Of a DNA stretch of 36,188 bases, positions 1-7,351 are shown one piece after another. A program made the position numbers and the translations under genes. The stretch is from Clostridiales bacterium. GTDB lineage: Bacteria; Bacillota; Clostridia; Peptostreptococcales; Anaerovoracaceae. Position 1 is the first letter of the stretch, and each line of letters begins with the position of its first letter. Where the stretch lies: assembly GCA_015058155.1 (NCBI GenBank), contig SVCW01000014.1:1-36188 (forward strand), read 5' to 3'. Below the pieces are notes generated by a model. The model had not been told where the DNA came from. It saw only the letters and a program-made list of their open reading frames with translations, and searched no databases.

Positions 1-166
1 AAGATTATGACTCCTTCAATAGTTTTTCAAAAGCAGTCGCAGACTATATTAATTATTACAACAATGAACGGATCCAAGTAAAAACAAAATGGATGCCTCC
101 GGCAAAATACCGGGAAGCATCCATGTGTGTTTAAGCAAAATCAATGTGTCCAGGAAACTGGGTACA
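1..166 (+). mobile_element. Right end of an IS3-family (IS150-like) insertion sequence
   Basis: The stretch holds the end of a transposase frame followed by a short tail. The likely terminal inverted repeat is at 147-166 and ends in GGGTACA, so the outer end of the other terminus would be expected to begin TGTACCC. The left part of the element lies outside the window, so neither the matching repeat nor the target duplication can be seen. The end position is inferred from the usual TG...CA terminus of IS3 elements. Confidence 0.65.
3..134 (+). CDS. IS3-family transposase, C-terminal fragment (cut by window edge)
   Basis: Reading from base 3 gives 43 codons to a TAA at 132-134. The peptide contains YINYYNNERIQ followed by W-M-P-P-A-K-Y-R, the usual end of the DDE integrase domain of IS150-type OrfB proteins (consensus Y-Y-N-N-x-R-I-Q, then P-x-x-Y-R). 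The catalytic residues lie upstream of the window. Whether the element is intact cannot be judged here. The frame shows no internal stop, so the visible part is not degraded. Confidence 0.8.
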   Translation, partial: DYDSFNSFSKAVADYINYYNNERIQVKTKWMPPAKYREASMCV

Positions 167-192
167 TATCAGAACAGTTAAGGTCTTTTTTA

Positions 193-438
193 TTAGTTTT
201 CAATTATTTCATACATAAGAGGCGCGTCTTCTTTTTTTGTTGATTCGATCAGTTTGAGAACACGGGCAGTGATTTCGCCTGTACCGAACTTGATATTGAT
301 AACATCTCCGACATTTACTTCAGTTCCCGGCTTTGCTACCTTGCCATTTATTGTGATTCTTTCCTGATCACACGCTTCCTTTGCGATCGTTCTTCTCTTG
401 ATAAGACGCGAGTTCTTTAAAAATTTATCGATTCTCAA
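193..438 (-). CDS. rqcP: RqcP/YabO-type S4-domain RNA-binding protein
   Basis: This is an 81-residue protein that is almost entirely one S4 fold: MRIDKFLKNSRLIKRRTIAK at the N-terminus, then I-T-I-N-G-K-V-A-K-P-G-T-E-V-N-V-G-D. Family members (B. subtilis YabO/RqcP) bind the 50S subunit with RqcH and help C-terminal alanine tailing of stalled nascent chains. The gene order flippase-mazG-hup-S4 protein matches the yabM-yabN-yabO locus, which supports the name. The start is a TTG at 436-438, preceded by AAGGAGG at good spacing. A terminator with its T-run sits directly in front of that ribosome binding site, so expression may be partly uncoupled from hup. Hsp15-like proteins are the main alternative, but they are longer. 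Confidence 0.88.
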   Translation of the reverse strand: MRIDKFLKNSRLIKRRTIAKEACDQERITINGKVAKPGTEVNVGDVINIKFGTGEITARVLKLIESTKKEDAPLMYEIIEN

Positions 439-455
439 ATTCGTGTCCTCCTTGT

Positions 456-479
456 AAAAAAGCGGTTCCGAAGAACCGC
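456..479 (-). terminator. UUCG-tetraloop terminator between hup and rqcP
   Basis: On the minus strand the stem GCGGTTC, loop TTCG and stem GAACCGC are followed by six T. This is a compact intrinsic terminator. Only a few bases separate its T-run from the rqcP ribosome binding site. It should end much of the hup transcript before rqcP. The plus strand also has a T-rich stretch after the stem, so it could work both ways. Confidence 0.8.
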
Positions 480-518
480 CTTATTTTTTCTGCATTCTAT
501 ATAAAGATAGGCGCAGGA

Positions 519-619
519 TTTTTCGCCAAGTTCGAGGCGCACGGCAATGTGAGGAACGGAGCGTACTTGACGTACGTGAGTACCGAACATTGACGAGCAA
601 CAAAGAAATTGGTGAAAAA
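519..619. repeat. Large imperfect palindrome (about 100 bp) with G-A mismatches
   Basis: The two arms, 519-566 and 572-619, are reverse complements over most of their length around a 5-base centre (567-571). Inner pairing is CGTAC with GTACG. Further out, CAATGT (545-550) pairs with ACATTG (587-592). Several mismatches are G opposite A, including a tandem 5'-GA/GA-3' pair at 551-552 and 585-586, and a GGAG/TGA internal loop. This pattern is typical of a folded RNA or a dispersed extragenic palindrome rather than of coding sequence. No ORF crosses it. It is transcribed in the 3' region of hup on the minus strand. Confidence 0.7.
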
Positions 620-626
620 GACAAGC

Positions 627-905
627 TTATTTGTTTACAGCGTCCTTAAGAGCCTTACCAGCCTTAAATACAGGAGCCTTTGATGCTTCGATTTCGATAA
701 CTTCGCCAGGCTTTCTAGGGTTTCTTCCCTGTCTTGCCTTTCTTTCTCTTGTTTCAAATGTTCCAAATCCGATGAGCTGAACCTTTTCGCCCTTAGCGAG
801 AGCTGTTTCAACGCTTGCTACGAATGCGTTTACTGCTGCTTCTGCGTCTTTCTTTGTAAAACCAGTCTTTTCTGCTACTGCTGCAACTAATTCACTCTTA
901 TTCAT
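627..905 (-). CDS. hup: HU-family DNA-binding protein
   Basis: This 92-residue protein has the full length and sequence of bacterial HU. It starts [15 protein letters not shown], has [19 protein letters not shown] (the beta-arm region with its R-N-P-R signature) and ends [14 protein letters not shown] is an abundant nucleoid protein that bends DNA non-specifically. An AGGGAGG ribosome binding site precedes the ATG at 903-905. The gene follows mazG on the same strand with a gap of about 50 bases, and rqcP comes next after a palindrome and a terminator. HU between mazG and the S4 protein is a frequent arrangement in Clostridia. Identity is secure. Confidence 0.97.
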   Translation of the reverse strand: MNKSELVAAVAEKTGFTKKDAEAAVNAFVASVETALAKGEKVQLIGFGTFETRERKARQGRNPRKPGEVIEIEASKAPVFKAGKALKDAVNK

Positions 906-958
906 GGATAAATCCTCCCTAAAAATTAAATGTAGTAATAATTCATTCGAAACGGTTT

Positions 959-1783
959 CTACTTCGTTTTTCTTTCAAGTTCCTTTGCTTCGTCCCAAAG
1001 CCTGTCCATTTCTTCAAGTGACATATCACTCAAAGTTCTTCCGAGCTCGGAAGCTCTCTTCTCAATATGAGAGAAACGCCTTACAAACTTGTCCGTTGTT
1101 TTTGTAAGTGCCTGTTCCGGGTCCACGTCTAAAAATCTTGCAGCATTTACTACCGAGAAAAGTAAGTCTCCTACCTCTTCAGCAATCCTTTCCTGCTGCA
1201 TGCCTGCACTAACCTCAAGCAATTCTTCCGTTTCTTCTTTTATCTTGCTGAACGCACCTGATACATCGTCCCAGTCAAAACCGACATCAGCAGCTTTTTT
1301 CTGGACTTTGTAACTTCTTATGAGCGCCGGTAAAGCCTTTGGTACACTCTCAAGTATCAAAGTCTGTGTTTTGTCACCTTGTTCAGCACCTTTGATATTT
1401 TCCCACTTTTCCAATACTTTGTCAACACTTTTAATGTCTTCTTCGGCAAAAATATGAGGATGTCTTCTTATCATTTTTTCACATTCGTCATTAACAACGG
1501 AAATGAAAGAAAATTCGTCAGTTTCCTCTGCAATTATGCTGTGAAGAACGACCTGGAGAAGCACATCACCAAGCTCTTCGTTGAGGTTTTCCATGTCGTT
1601 ATTCTTTATCGCCTCAACAGCCTCATATGCTTCTTCAATCATTCCTTTTATAAGTGACTCGTGTGTCTGAGCTTTGTCCCATGGACACTCTTTTCTTAAA
1701 ATCGAGACAACGTCATATAGTCTCTGCACTGCTTCTTTTTCTGTTGTCGCAGGCTTTCTCAAGTTTTCGTATTTTCTTTCCAT
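959..1783 (-). CDS. mazG: Nucleoside triphosphate pyrophosphohydrolase MazG
   Basis: The 274-residue protein has two tandem MazG domains. The first (about 20-125) contains [12 protein letters not shown] and the metal-binding E-E-A-Y-E-A...E-E-L-G-D pattern. The second (about 165-260) contains E-T-E-E-L-L-E and [16 protein letters not shown]. MazG hydrolyses NTPs and damaged dNTPs to the monophosphate and pyrophosphate. The length matches the E. coli type and lacks the N-terminal methyltransferase-like domain of B. subtilis YabN. The start lies one base after the stop of the upstream flippase gene, so the two are probably translationally coupled. Identity is secure; the physiological substrate is not visible in the sequence. 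Confidence 0.95.
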   Translation of the reverse strand: MERKYENLRKPATTEKEAVQRLYDVVSILRKECPWDKAQTHESLIKGMIEEAYEAVEAIKNNDMENLNEELGDVLLQVVLHSIIAEETDEFSFISVVNDECEKMIRRHPHIFAEEDIKSVDKVLEKWENIKGAEQGDKTQTLILESVPKALPALIRSYKVQKKAADVGFDWDDVSGAFSKIKEETEELLEVSAGMQQERIAEEVGDLLFSVVNAARFLDVDPEQALTKTTDKFVRRFSHIEKRASELGRTLSDMSLEEMDRLWDEAKELERKTK

Positions 1784-1784
1784 A

Positions 1785-3386
1785 TTACCACAGTCTTAAC
1801 TTATCAACGATCTTCACAAGTGTATTTCCCTTAGGGAATGTACGAAGTTCGTCGCGGTTAATTGCCTTTGTCTTTAAAATCATGATTCCGTATACTGCAA
1901 CACCAAGTCCGACAGCAACAACAGTTGCAAGTGAGTTGCCGATAATACCTGTAAGAACTTTGTGTCCTGCCCATACAACAATACCCATTACTACAGCTGC
2001 GATACCAGGCTTGCCGTAAATAACACCGTAATTGAATCTTGTGCCTGTGTACTTCTTTACAGTATATACGTCAATCCAGAAAACAACGATATATGTTACA
2101 AGTGTCGCAATAGCAGCACCCTTTACATTGATTTCAGGAATTCCGCAGAGAACATAAGTGAGAACAATCTTGAAAACAACACCGACGCACATATTCTTAA
2201 CCGGAACCATCTGCTTGCCGGCACCCTGAAGGATACCTGTAAGTGTGAGCATTCCCGAGAAGAAGATTACACCGATAGCCATTATAACGAGACATTCAGC
2301 TGCTCCTCTTGCACTCGCTTTCTGCATCGGATAGAAAAGAAGCATGATCGGTTCTGCAAGAACCATCATTCCTACTGCACAAGGGATACCCATAAGCATC
2401 GACATACGAAGACCCATCTGCGCATTTTCCTGAAGTTCCTTGGTCTTTCCGAGCTTGTTCATTTCTGAAATTACAGGAACGATACTAACTGCAACCGCCT
2501 GAGTGAGAACCTGCGGGAAGTTGATGAGTGAACCTGTAAAACCTGAAAGCTGACCGTACAACGCCTTTGATTCTGTTTCAGAAAAACCTGCATACGCGAG
2601 TCTGTCCATTACAATCGGAACGTCGATTGCGTTCATGATAGGCATAATCGCAGCACCAAGCGTAATCGGAACTGCAAAATATACGATGTCCTTTAAAATT
2701 GAAGCCGAGCTCTGGTAAGTTGTACCGGCTGACTTTTCAATGTTGCCTCTGTACTTGTTTTTTGTGAGAACGTAAATGATTGCTACCGTACATACTCCGC
2801 CGATTGAACCTGCTGTTGCACCGAATGATGCTCCGGCTGCTGCAAATTCAAGACCTCTTGTCATAAGCATTCCGGCAAGCACGAGTCCCACAACTACTCT
2901 GAAGAACTGCTCGATAAGCTGCGAAATTGCAGTCGGTGACATGTTCTGATTCCCCTGGAAGTATCCGCGGAATGATGCCATGAGCGGCACAAAACAGATT
3001 GCAGGAGCAAGAGCTCTCATAGCATACTTTGCTTCAGGTATACCGCACCACTCGAAGTAGAATTCAGCACCTGCATAGCAGATAATCGCTGATACGATAC
3101 CGATAGCAAACATAAGGCCGAATGAGATTTTGAAAACTCTGTAGCCTTCGTTGTATCTTCCGATTGCGTTTCTTTCAGATACCATCTTTGAAATCGCAAT
3201 AGGAATACCTGCTGTTGAAATTGCAAGGAACAGATTATAAACAGGATACACTGCCTGGTAATATGCCATGCCGACGTCGCCGATCATATTTCCGAGCGGT
3301 ATTCTGAAACATGCTCCGAGCACTTTTACGAGAATTCCGGCCATTCCGAGAATAGCCGCACCCTGTATAAATGATTTCTTCGCCAT
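1785..3386 (-). CDS. SpoVB/MurJ-type polysaccharide flippase (MOP/MATE superfamily)
   Basis: This 533-residue integral membrane protein has about 14 hydrophobic helices. It opens with KKSFIQGAAILGMAGILVKV and continues FRIPLGNMIGDVGMAYYQ, the signature of the SpoVB/YtgP branch of the MVF family. Such proteins move lipid-linked cell-wall precursors across the membrane; SpoVB acts in spore cortex synthesis and its paralogues in vegetative cells. The position next to mazG matches yabM of B. subtilis. The stop of mtaD lies six bases upstream and mazG begins one base downstream, so the gene is part of one transcript. Which paralogue it represents (SpoVB, YabM or a MurJ substitute) cannot be settled here. 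Confidence 0.9.
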   Translation of the reverse strand: MAKKSFIQGAAILGMAGILVKVLGACFRIPLGNMIGDVGMAYYQAVYPVYNLFLAISTAGIPIAISKMVSERNAIGRYNEGYRVFKISFGLMFAIGIVSAIICYAGAEFYFEWCGIPEAKYAMRALAPAICFVPLMASFRGYFQGNQNMSPTAISQLIEQFFRVVVGLVLAGMLMTRGLEFAAAGASFGATAGSIGGVCTVAIIYVLTKNKYRGNIEKSAGTTYQSSASILKDIVYFAVPITLGAAIMPIMNAIDVPIVMDRLAYAGFSETESKALYGQLSGFTGSLINFPQVLTQAVAVSIVPVISEMNKLGKTKELQENAQMGLRMSMLMGIPCAVGMMVLAEPIMLLFYPMQKASARGAAECLVIMAIGVIFFSGMLTLTGILQGAGKQMVPVKNMCVGVVFKIVLTYVLCGIPEINVKGAAIATLVTYIVVFWIDVYTVKKYTGTRFNYGVIYGKPGIAAVVMGIVVWAGHKVLTGIIGNSLATVVAVGLGVAVYGIMILKTKAINRDELRTFPKGNTLVKIVDKLRLW

Positions 3387-3392
3387 TTTAAA

Positions 3393-4682
3393 TTATAACT
3401 CTCCCAATATTCTGTTTACGGCCTTGATGTTTTCAGCCTTTGTCTTTTCGATATCAATAGTAAGGAAATCGCCGTCCTTGTAAACTACTTCACCGTCAAC
3501 CATTGTGAGCACAACGTCTGATGCTGTTGCCGAGAAAACAAGATTTGCCTTGATGTCGTGAATAGGACACATATGAGGAGCATCAACATTAACAACAATG
3601 AGGTCTGCCTTGTTGCCGAGCTTGAGTGCTCCGCAGTCAGGTCTTCCCTGAGCCTTGGCACCGTTGATAGTCGCAATCTTAAGCACTTCATCAGGAGTAA
3701 GAACTGTAGGATCAAGACTTCTTACCTTTCCTGCAAGTGATAAAATCTTCATTTCTTCGAAGAAGTTGAGGCTGTTGTTACTGCTTACACTGTCAGTACC
3801 AAGTCCTACGTTGATTCCTCTCTTCATCATTTCAGGAACATTTGCAATACCTGATGCAAGCTTCATGTTGCTCACAGGGTTAGTTGCAACAGTTACACCC
3901 TTTGATGCGAGGATGTCGAAATCTTCATCTTCAAGCCATACGCAGTGTGCTGCAGTTGTAGGAACATCAAAGAGTCCGAGGTCGAGAAAATACTTCGCAG
4001 GAGTCTTGCCATACTTTTCCTTACAAGCTTCGTGTTCGCTCTTAGTTTCTGAAAGATGCACATGCATCTGTGAACCTGTATCCTTTGCAAGCTTAGCGAT
4101 TGCTTCTACCATTTCAGGATTTGATGTGTATTCTGCATGCATTGAAGCTTCAGCGATTACTCTTCCCTGAGCAGCATGTGGAAATGCCTTGATGAGATCT
4201 ACTGACTCAGTATATCTTTCTGATGTATAAACATCGCCTCCGAAATGAACAACACCTCTTGAAATGTTCATCTTGGCATGTGAATCGATAACTGCACGAG
4301 CTTCATCATCGCAGAAGCTGTACATGTCTGAGCTTGATACTATACCTGTTGCAAGAGACTCTGCCATAGCAAGCATAGTTCCCCAGTAGATTGAATGTGA
4401 ATCGTGGTGATCTTCAAATGGGAAAATTTTTGTGTTGAGCCAGTCTGAAAGGCTTAAACCTTCACCATAGCCACGCATAAGTGTCATTGGTGAGTGTGCG
4501 TGAGTATTATAAAAAGCACTCATAAGGAGTTTTCCCTTTCCGTCATAAGTTACTCCGTATAAATCTGCATCAAGAGGAAGCTCTGTACCAATATAGTCGA
4601 TACGTTCACCCTTTATACCCACATACATATTTTCTCTTAATGTGAGATTTTCATCCAAAATAGAAATATTCTTAAAAAGCAT
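3393..4682 (-). CDS. mtaD: 5-methylthioadenosine/S-adenosylhomocysteine deaminase (MtaD-like amidohydrolase)
   Basis: The 429-residue protein belongs to the metal-dependent amidohydrolases of the MtaD/SsnA/TrzN group. Metal ligands expected for the family are present: H61 and H63 in NTHAHS, H209 in MHVHLSE, H246 in AAHCVWL and D297 in GLGTDS; E212 lies in the catalytic position. HSPMTLMRG is typical of MtaD. These enzymes deaminate the adenine ring of SAH, MTA or adenosine. One oddity is the sequence before the HxH motif (LLMSAFYNTHAHS), which lacks the usual P-G. It is the first gene of the run that continues into the flippase and mazG, with a good promoter upstream. Guanine deaminase or another cyclic deaminase is a less likely alternative. 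Confidence 0.85.
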   Translation of the reverse strand: MLFKNISILDENLTLRENMYVGIKGERIDYIGTELPLDADLYGVTYDGKGKLLMSAFYNTHAHSPMTLMRGYGEGLSLSDWLNTKIFPFEDHHDSHSIYWGTMLAMAESLATGIVSSSDMYSFCDDEARAVIDSHAKMNISRGVVHFGGDVYTSERYTESVDLIKAFPHAAQGRVIAEASMHAEYTSNPEMVEAIAKLAKDTGSQMHVHLSETKSEHEACKEKYGKTPAKYFLDLGLFDVPTTAAHCVWLEDEDFDILASKGVTVATNPVSNMKLASGIANVPEMMKRGINVGLGTDSVSSNNSLNFFEEMKILSLAGKVRSLDPTVLTPDEVLKIATINGAKAQGRPDCGALKLGNKADLIVVNVDAPHMCPIHDIKANLVFSATASDVVLTMVDGEVVYKDGDFLTIDIEKTKAENIKAVNRILGEL

Positions 4683-4726
4683 CTTCGTTTCCTTTCGCTA
4701 TAAAAATATCAAATAAATAACAATAT

Positions 4727-4755
4727 ATTATACCACACTAATTATTAAATGACAA
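4727..4755 (-). promoter_or_regulatory. Sigma-A-type promoter of the mtaD-flippase-mazG run
   Basis: On the minus strand TTGTCA (4750-4755) and TATAAT (4727-4732) are separated by exactly 17 bases. A ribosome binding site (AAAGGAA) lies in front of the mtaD ATG about 40 bases further on. Confidence 0.82.
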
Positions 4756-4794
4756 ATATATACTTCACTCACTAGATCGCGTATATATTCGTCA

Positions 4795-4824
4795 TAAAAA
4801 AACAGAGGGTAAAAACCCTCTGTT
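4795..4824 (-). terminator. Terminator after the FprA/rubredoxin operon
   Basis: Stem AACAGAGGGT and ACCCTCTGTT with a four-base loop, followed on the minus strand by a run of T. It lies about 30 bases after the stop of the flavin reductase-rubredoxin gene and directly upstream of the mtaD promoter, so it insulates the two operons. Confidence 0.88.
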
Positions 4825-4854
4825 ATATTTGATATTTTGCAAAGGAAACAACCT

Positions 4855-5475
4855 TTACATTTCTACGAAGTCGCATGCAGGGTGCTTACAGAGCGGGCAT
4901 ACGAAATCAGGCGGAAGTACTTCGCCTTCATATACATAGTTGCAAACTACGCATCTCCAGCCTTTTGAATCCGAAAGCATTACAGGCTGCGGCTTGACAT
5001 TTGCATGATAGTAAAGATAGCTCATTGATTCCTTATCTGAAACTGACTTCGCTTCACTGACTGTACAGATGAAGAGTCCGTGTGAATCAAGATCAACGTA
5101 GCTCTCAACCTCGAGTGAAATATATGAATTGATATACTTGTCAAGATATGCGATACCATTTTCTGCTCTTGGGAGTGTTACATCAAATCCCTTGCCGAAC
5201 TTGTCTGTATCTCTTCCGCTTGCAAATCCGAATCTTTCAAACACTGAAAACGGAGTATCGATTGTAAGGCAGTTAAGGTTCATCTTCTTAGTTGCCTTCA
5301 CGATATCGTGAGTGTAATTGTTCTTATTGATTGAAACACTGATTCTTAAAGGTACACTTGAAACCTGGCACACAGTATTTACTATGCATCCGTTATCCTT
5401 TGTTCCGTCATCAGTAGTTACAACATAAACGCCATATTCAAGATTGAAAAGAGCTGAATTTTCAACATTCATCAT
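4855..5475 (-). CDS. Flavin reductase-rubredoxin fusion (high-molecular-weight rubredoxin, Hrb-like)
   Basis: The protein is 206 residues from the ATG at 5473-5475, which has GGAAGGAGG seven bases upstream; a longer reading from a TTG at 5493 would run through that ribosome binding site and is less likely. Residues 1 to about 160 are an FMN-binding flavin-reductase-like domain. The last 35 residues form a rubredoxin with C175-x2-C178 and C193-x2-C196 around the G-W-R-C-V-V-C and F-V-C-P-L-C knuckles. In Moorella the same domain pair (Hrb) passes electrons from NAD(P)H to the flavodiiron protein FprA, and here fprA is the next gene upstream on the same strand. A hairpin lies between the two genes (about 5508-5545). 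The role in oxygen or NO reduction is inferred from context. Confidence 0.9.
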   Translation of the reverse strand: MMNVENSALFNLEYGVYVVTTDDGTKDNGCIVNTVCQVSSVPLRISVSINKNNYTHDIVKATKKMNLNCLTIDTPFSVFERFGFASGRDTDKFGKGFDVTLPRAENGIAYLDKYINSYISLEVESYVDLDSHGLFICTVSEAKSVSDKESMSYLYYHANVKPQPVMLSDSKGWRCVVCNYVYEGEVLPPDFVCPLCKHPACDFVEM

Positions 5476-5566
5476 ATCTGTTCCTCCTTCCAAATAAGTA
5501 AAACATTACGATACCGGAGCACATAAGATACGCGCCCCGGTAGTAAAACACCTTTTAAAAAACTGA

Positions 5567-6730
5567 TTATTTATATTCCTTGCAGAGTTCTTCAGCAAGT
5601 GCTTCGAGCTGAGCTGCACTTACTTCGTCGAGTGCTGAATTGATTGTTACTACGTTTTCACAGTAGTTTAATTCCTTGCATTCGCTTAAGAGATTCTTGA
5701 TAGTCTTAGCTGCCTGAGGAGCCCATGAACCATTTTCAATGATACCAACTGTTCTCTTCTGGTAGTTTCTTTCAGCAAGTCCGTTTAAGAATGTGTGCAT
5801 GAATGGGAATACGCCTGAATTGTAAGTTGTTGTAGCAAGAACGATCTTTCCGTATCTGAAAGCGTCTTCGATTGCTTCTGCCATATCGCATCTTGCAAGA
5901 TCATTTACAACTACCTTAGGGCAACCCTTTTCTTCGAGCTTCTTAGCAAACTTTTCTACTGCTTTCTTTGTATTTCCGTAAACTGAAGTGTAAGCAATAA
6001 CGATACCTTCTGATTCTACGCCATATGATGACCAGATATCATAAAGGTTAAGATAATGTCCGAGGTTTTCTGTAAGAACCGGTCCGTGGAGAGGGCAGAT
6101 AATCTGAATATCAAGAGTTGCTGCCTTCTTTAAGAGGTTCTGAACCTGCATACCGTACTTACCAACGATACCGATGTAGTAACGTCTGGCTTCGCAGTCC
6201 CACTCTTCTTCTACGTCGAGAGCTCCGAACTTACCAAAACCGTCAGCTGCGAAGAGAACCTTATCTGTTGTGTCGTATGTAACCATTACTTCCGGCCAGT
6301 GAACCATTGGAGCAAATACAAATGCAAGTACGTGCTTACCGAGGCTGAATGTGCTGCCGTCATCAACAACAATCTGTCTGTCTTCGAAACATGTTCCGAA
6401 GAACTGCTTCATCATCTTGAAAGCTCTTGCATTTGAAACAACTGTTGCTTCAGGATACTTTTCCATGAAGTTAGCGATGTTTGCTGCGTGGTCGAATTCC
6501 ATGTGCTGTACAATTAAGTAATCAGGCTTTCTTCCTTCGAGAACTGCTTCAAGATTTGCGAGCCATTCATCTCCGAAGTTCTGGTCAACTGTATCCATTA
6601 CAGCAACCTTTTCATCTAAAATTACATATGAGTTGTATGCCATTCCGTTCGGTACAACGTACTGTCCTTCAAAAAGATCGATCTTGTGGTCATTTACTCC
6701 GATGTACTTGATGTCGTTAGTTATAAACAT
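5567..6730 (-). CDS. fprA: A-type flavodiiron protein (FprA), oxygen/nitric oxide reductase
   Basis: The 387-residue protein has a metallo-beta-lactamase-like diiron domain (1 to about 240) and a flavodoxin domain (about 243-385, with YTSVYGNTKKA as the FMN phosphate loop). Diiron ligands appear as H76-x-E78-x-D80-H81, H144, D163 and H215, so the centre looks complete. Such enzymes reduce O2 to water or NO to N2O in anaerobes. The partner flavin reductase-rubredoxin gene follows 91 bases downstream. The promoter is about 130 bases upstream, and the leader between contains a short perfect inverted repeat at 6785-6799. Identity is secure; preference for O2 over NO cannot be read from the sequence. 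Confidence 0.95.
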   Translation of the reverse strand: MFITNDIKYIGVNDHKIDLFEGQYVVPNGMAYNSYVILDEKVAVMDTVDQNFGDEWLANLEAVLEGRKPDYLIVQHMEFDHAANIANFMEKYPEATVVSNARAFKMMKQFFGTCFEDRQIVVDDGSTFSLGKHVLAFVFAPMVHWPEVMVTYDTTDKVLFAADGFGKFGALDVEEEWDCEARRYYIGIVGKYGMQVQNLLKKAATLDIQIICPLHGPVLTENLGHYLNLYDIWSSYGVESEGIVIAYTSVYGNTKKAVEKFAKKLEEKGCPKVVVNDLARCDMAEAIEDAFRYGKIVLATTTYNSGVFPFMHTFLNGLAERNYQKRTVGIIENGSWAPQAAKTIKNLLSECKELNYCENVVTINSALDEVSAAQLEALAEELCKEYK

Positions 6731-6784
6731 TTGTTGTTCTCCTTCGTCTTATATTATTTCAAAATCTTTTTTCTATACACTAAT

Positions 6785-6799
6785 AGCCGGACTCCGGCT
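6785..6799. promoter_or_regulatory. Short perfect inverted repeat in the fprA leader
   Basis: AGCCGG, three bases, CCGGCT. It lies between the fprA promoter and its start codon. With no T-run it is not a terminator. It could be an operator for an oxygen or NO sensor, or a leader hairpin; nothing in the sequence decides between these. Confidence 0.4.
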
Positions 6800-6856
6800 C
6801 ACAAGTTTAATACCCGTAAAATCATGGTACTAAACCTGAATTTACCATACATAAAA

Positions 6857-6885
6857 ATTTTATATGAAAAATACTTTTCTTACAA
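6857..6885 (-). promoter_or_regulatory. Probable fprA promoter
   Basis: Minus strand TTGTAA (6880-6885) and TAAAAT (6857-6862) with 17 bases between. It follows the end of aroQ closely and gives a leader of roughly 120 bases before fprA. No clear terminator separates aroQ from this promoter. Confidence 0.6.
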
Positions 6886-6913
6886 GACACATTTTTATAT
6901 TTGTAAACTTAAT

Positions 6914-7351
6914 TTATTTTGATTCGATATATTCTTTAAGAATATGAAGTGCTTCAATATAGCCAGGAAGGCCTTTACCTTTTACTGTTGCTATACACGC
7001 CTGTCTGATATATGAAATCTTCCTGAATTCGTCTCTTTTGTCAGGATCTGATACATGCACTTCCACAGTCGGAATTCCCACAGACTTTACAGCATCAAGA
7101 ATTGCAACGCTTGTGTGAGTATAAGCTGCAGGGTTTATGATGATACCATCAAATGTGCCGTATGCTTCCTGAATCTTATCGACGAGGTCGCCTTCGTGAT
7201 TTGACTGGTAGAATCCTGTTTCAACTCCGAGAAGATCTCCCTCTTCACGAATCATATCAACAAGCCCCGCATATGTCACATTACCGTATATTTCAGGCTC
7301 ACGAAGTCCGAGCATATTCATGTTAGGTCCGTTAATAACGAGTATTTTCAT
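6914..7351 (-). CDS. aroQ: Type II 3-dehydroquinate dehydratase
   Basis: At 145 residues this is a normal-length type II dehydroquinase. It starts MKILVINGPNMNMLGLREPE (the catalytic Tyr of the usual R-E-P-x-x-Y is in REPEIYG), has Y-Q-S-N-H-E-G-D-L-V-D, N-P-A-A-Y-T-H-T-S and V-E-V-H-V-S-D. It converts 3-dehydroquinate to 3-dehydroshikimate. It is the last gene of the aromatic operon and overlaps the end of the aroE-aroK fusion by 20 bases, which points to coupled translation. Identity is secure. Confidence 0.96.
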   Translation of the reverse strand: MKILVINGPNMNMLGLREPEIYGNVTYAGLVDMIREEGDLLGVETGFYQSNHEGDLVDKIQEAYGTFDGIIINPAAYTHTSVAILDAVKSVGIPTVEVHVSDPDKRDEFRKISYIRQACIATVKGKGLPGYIEALHILKEYIESK

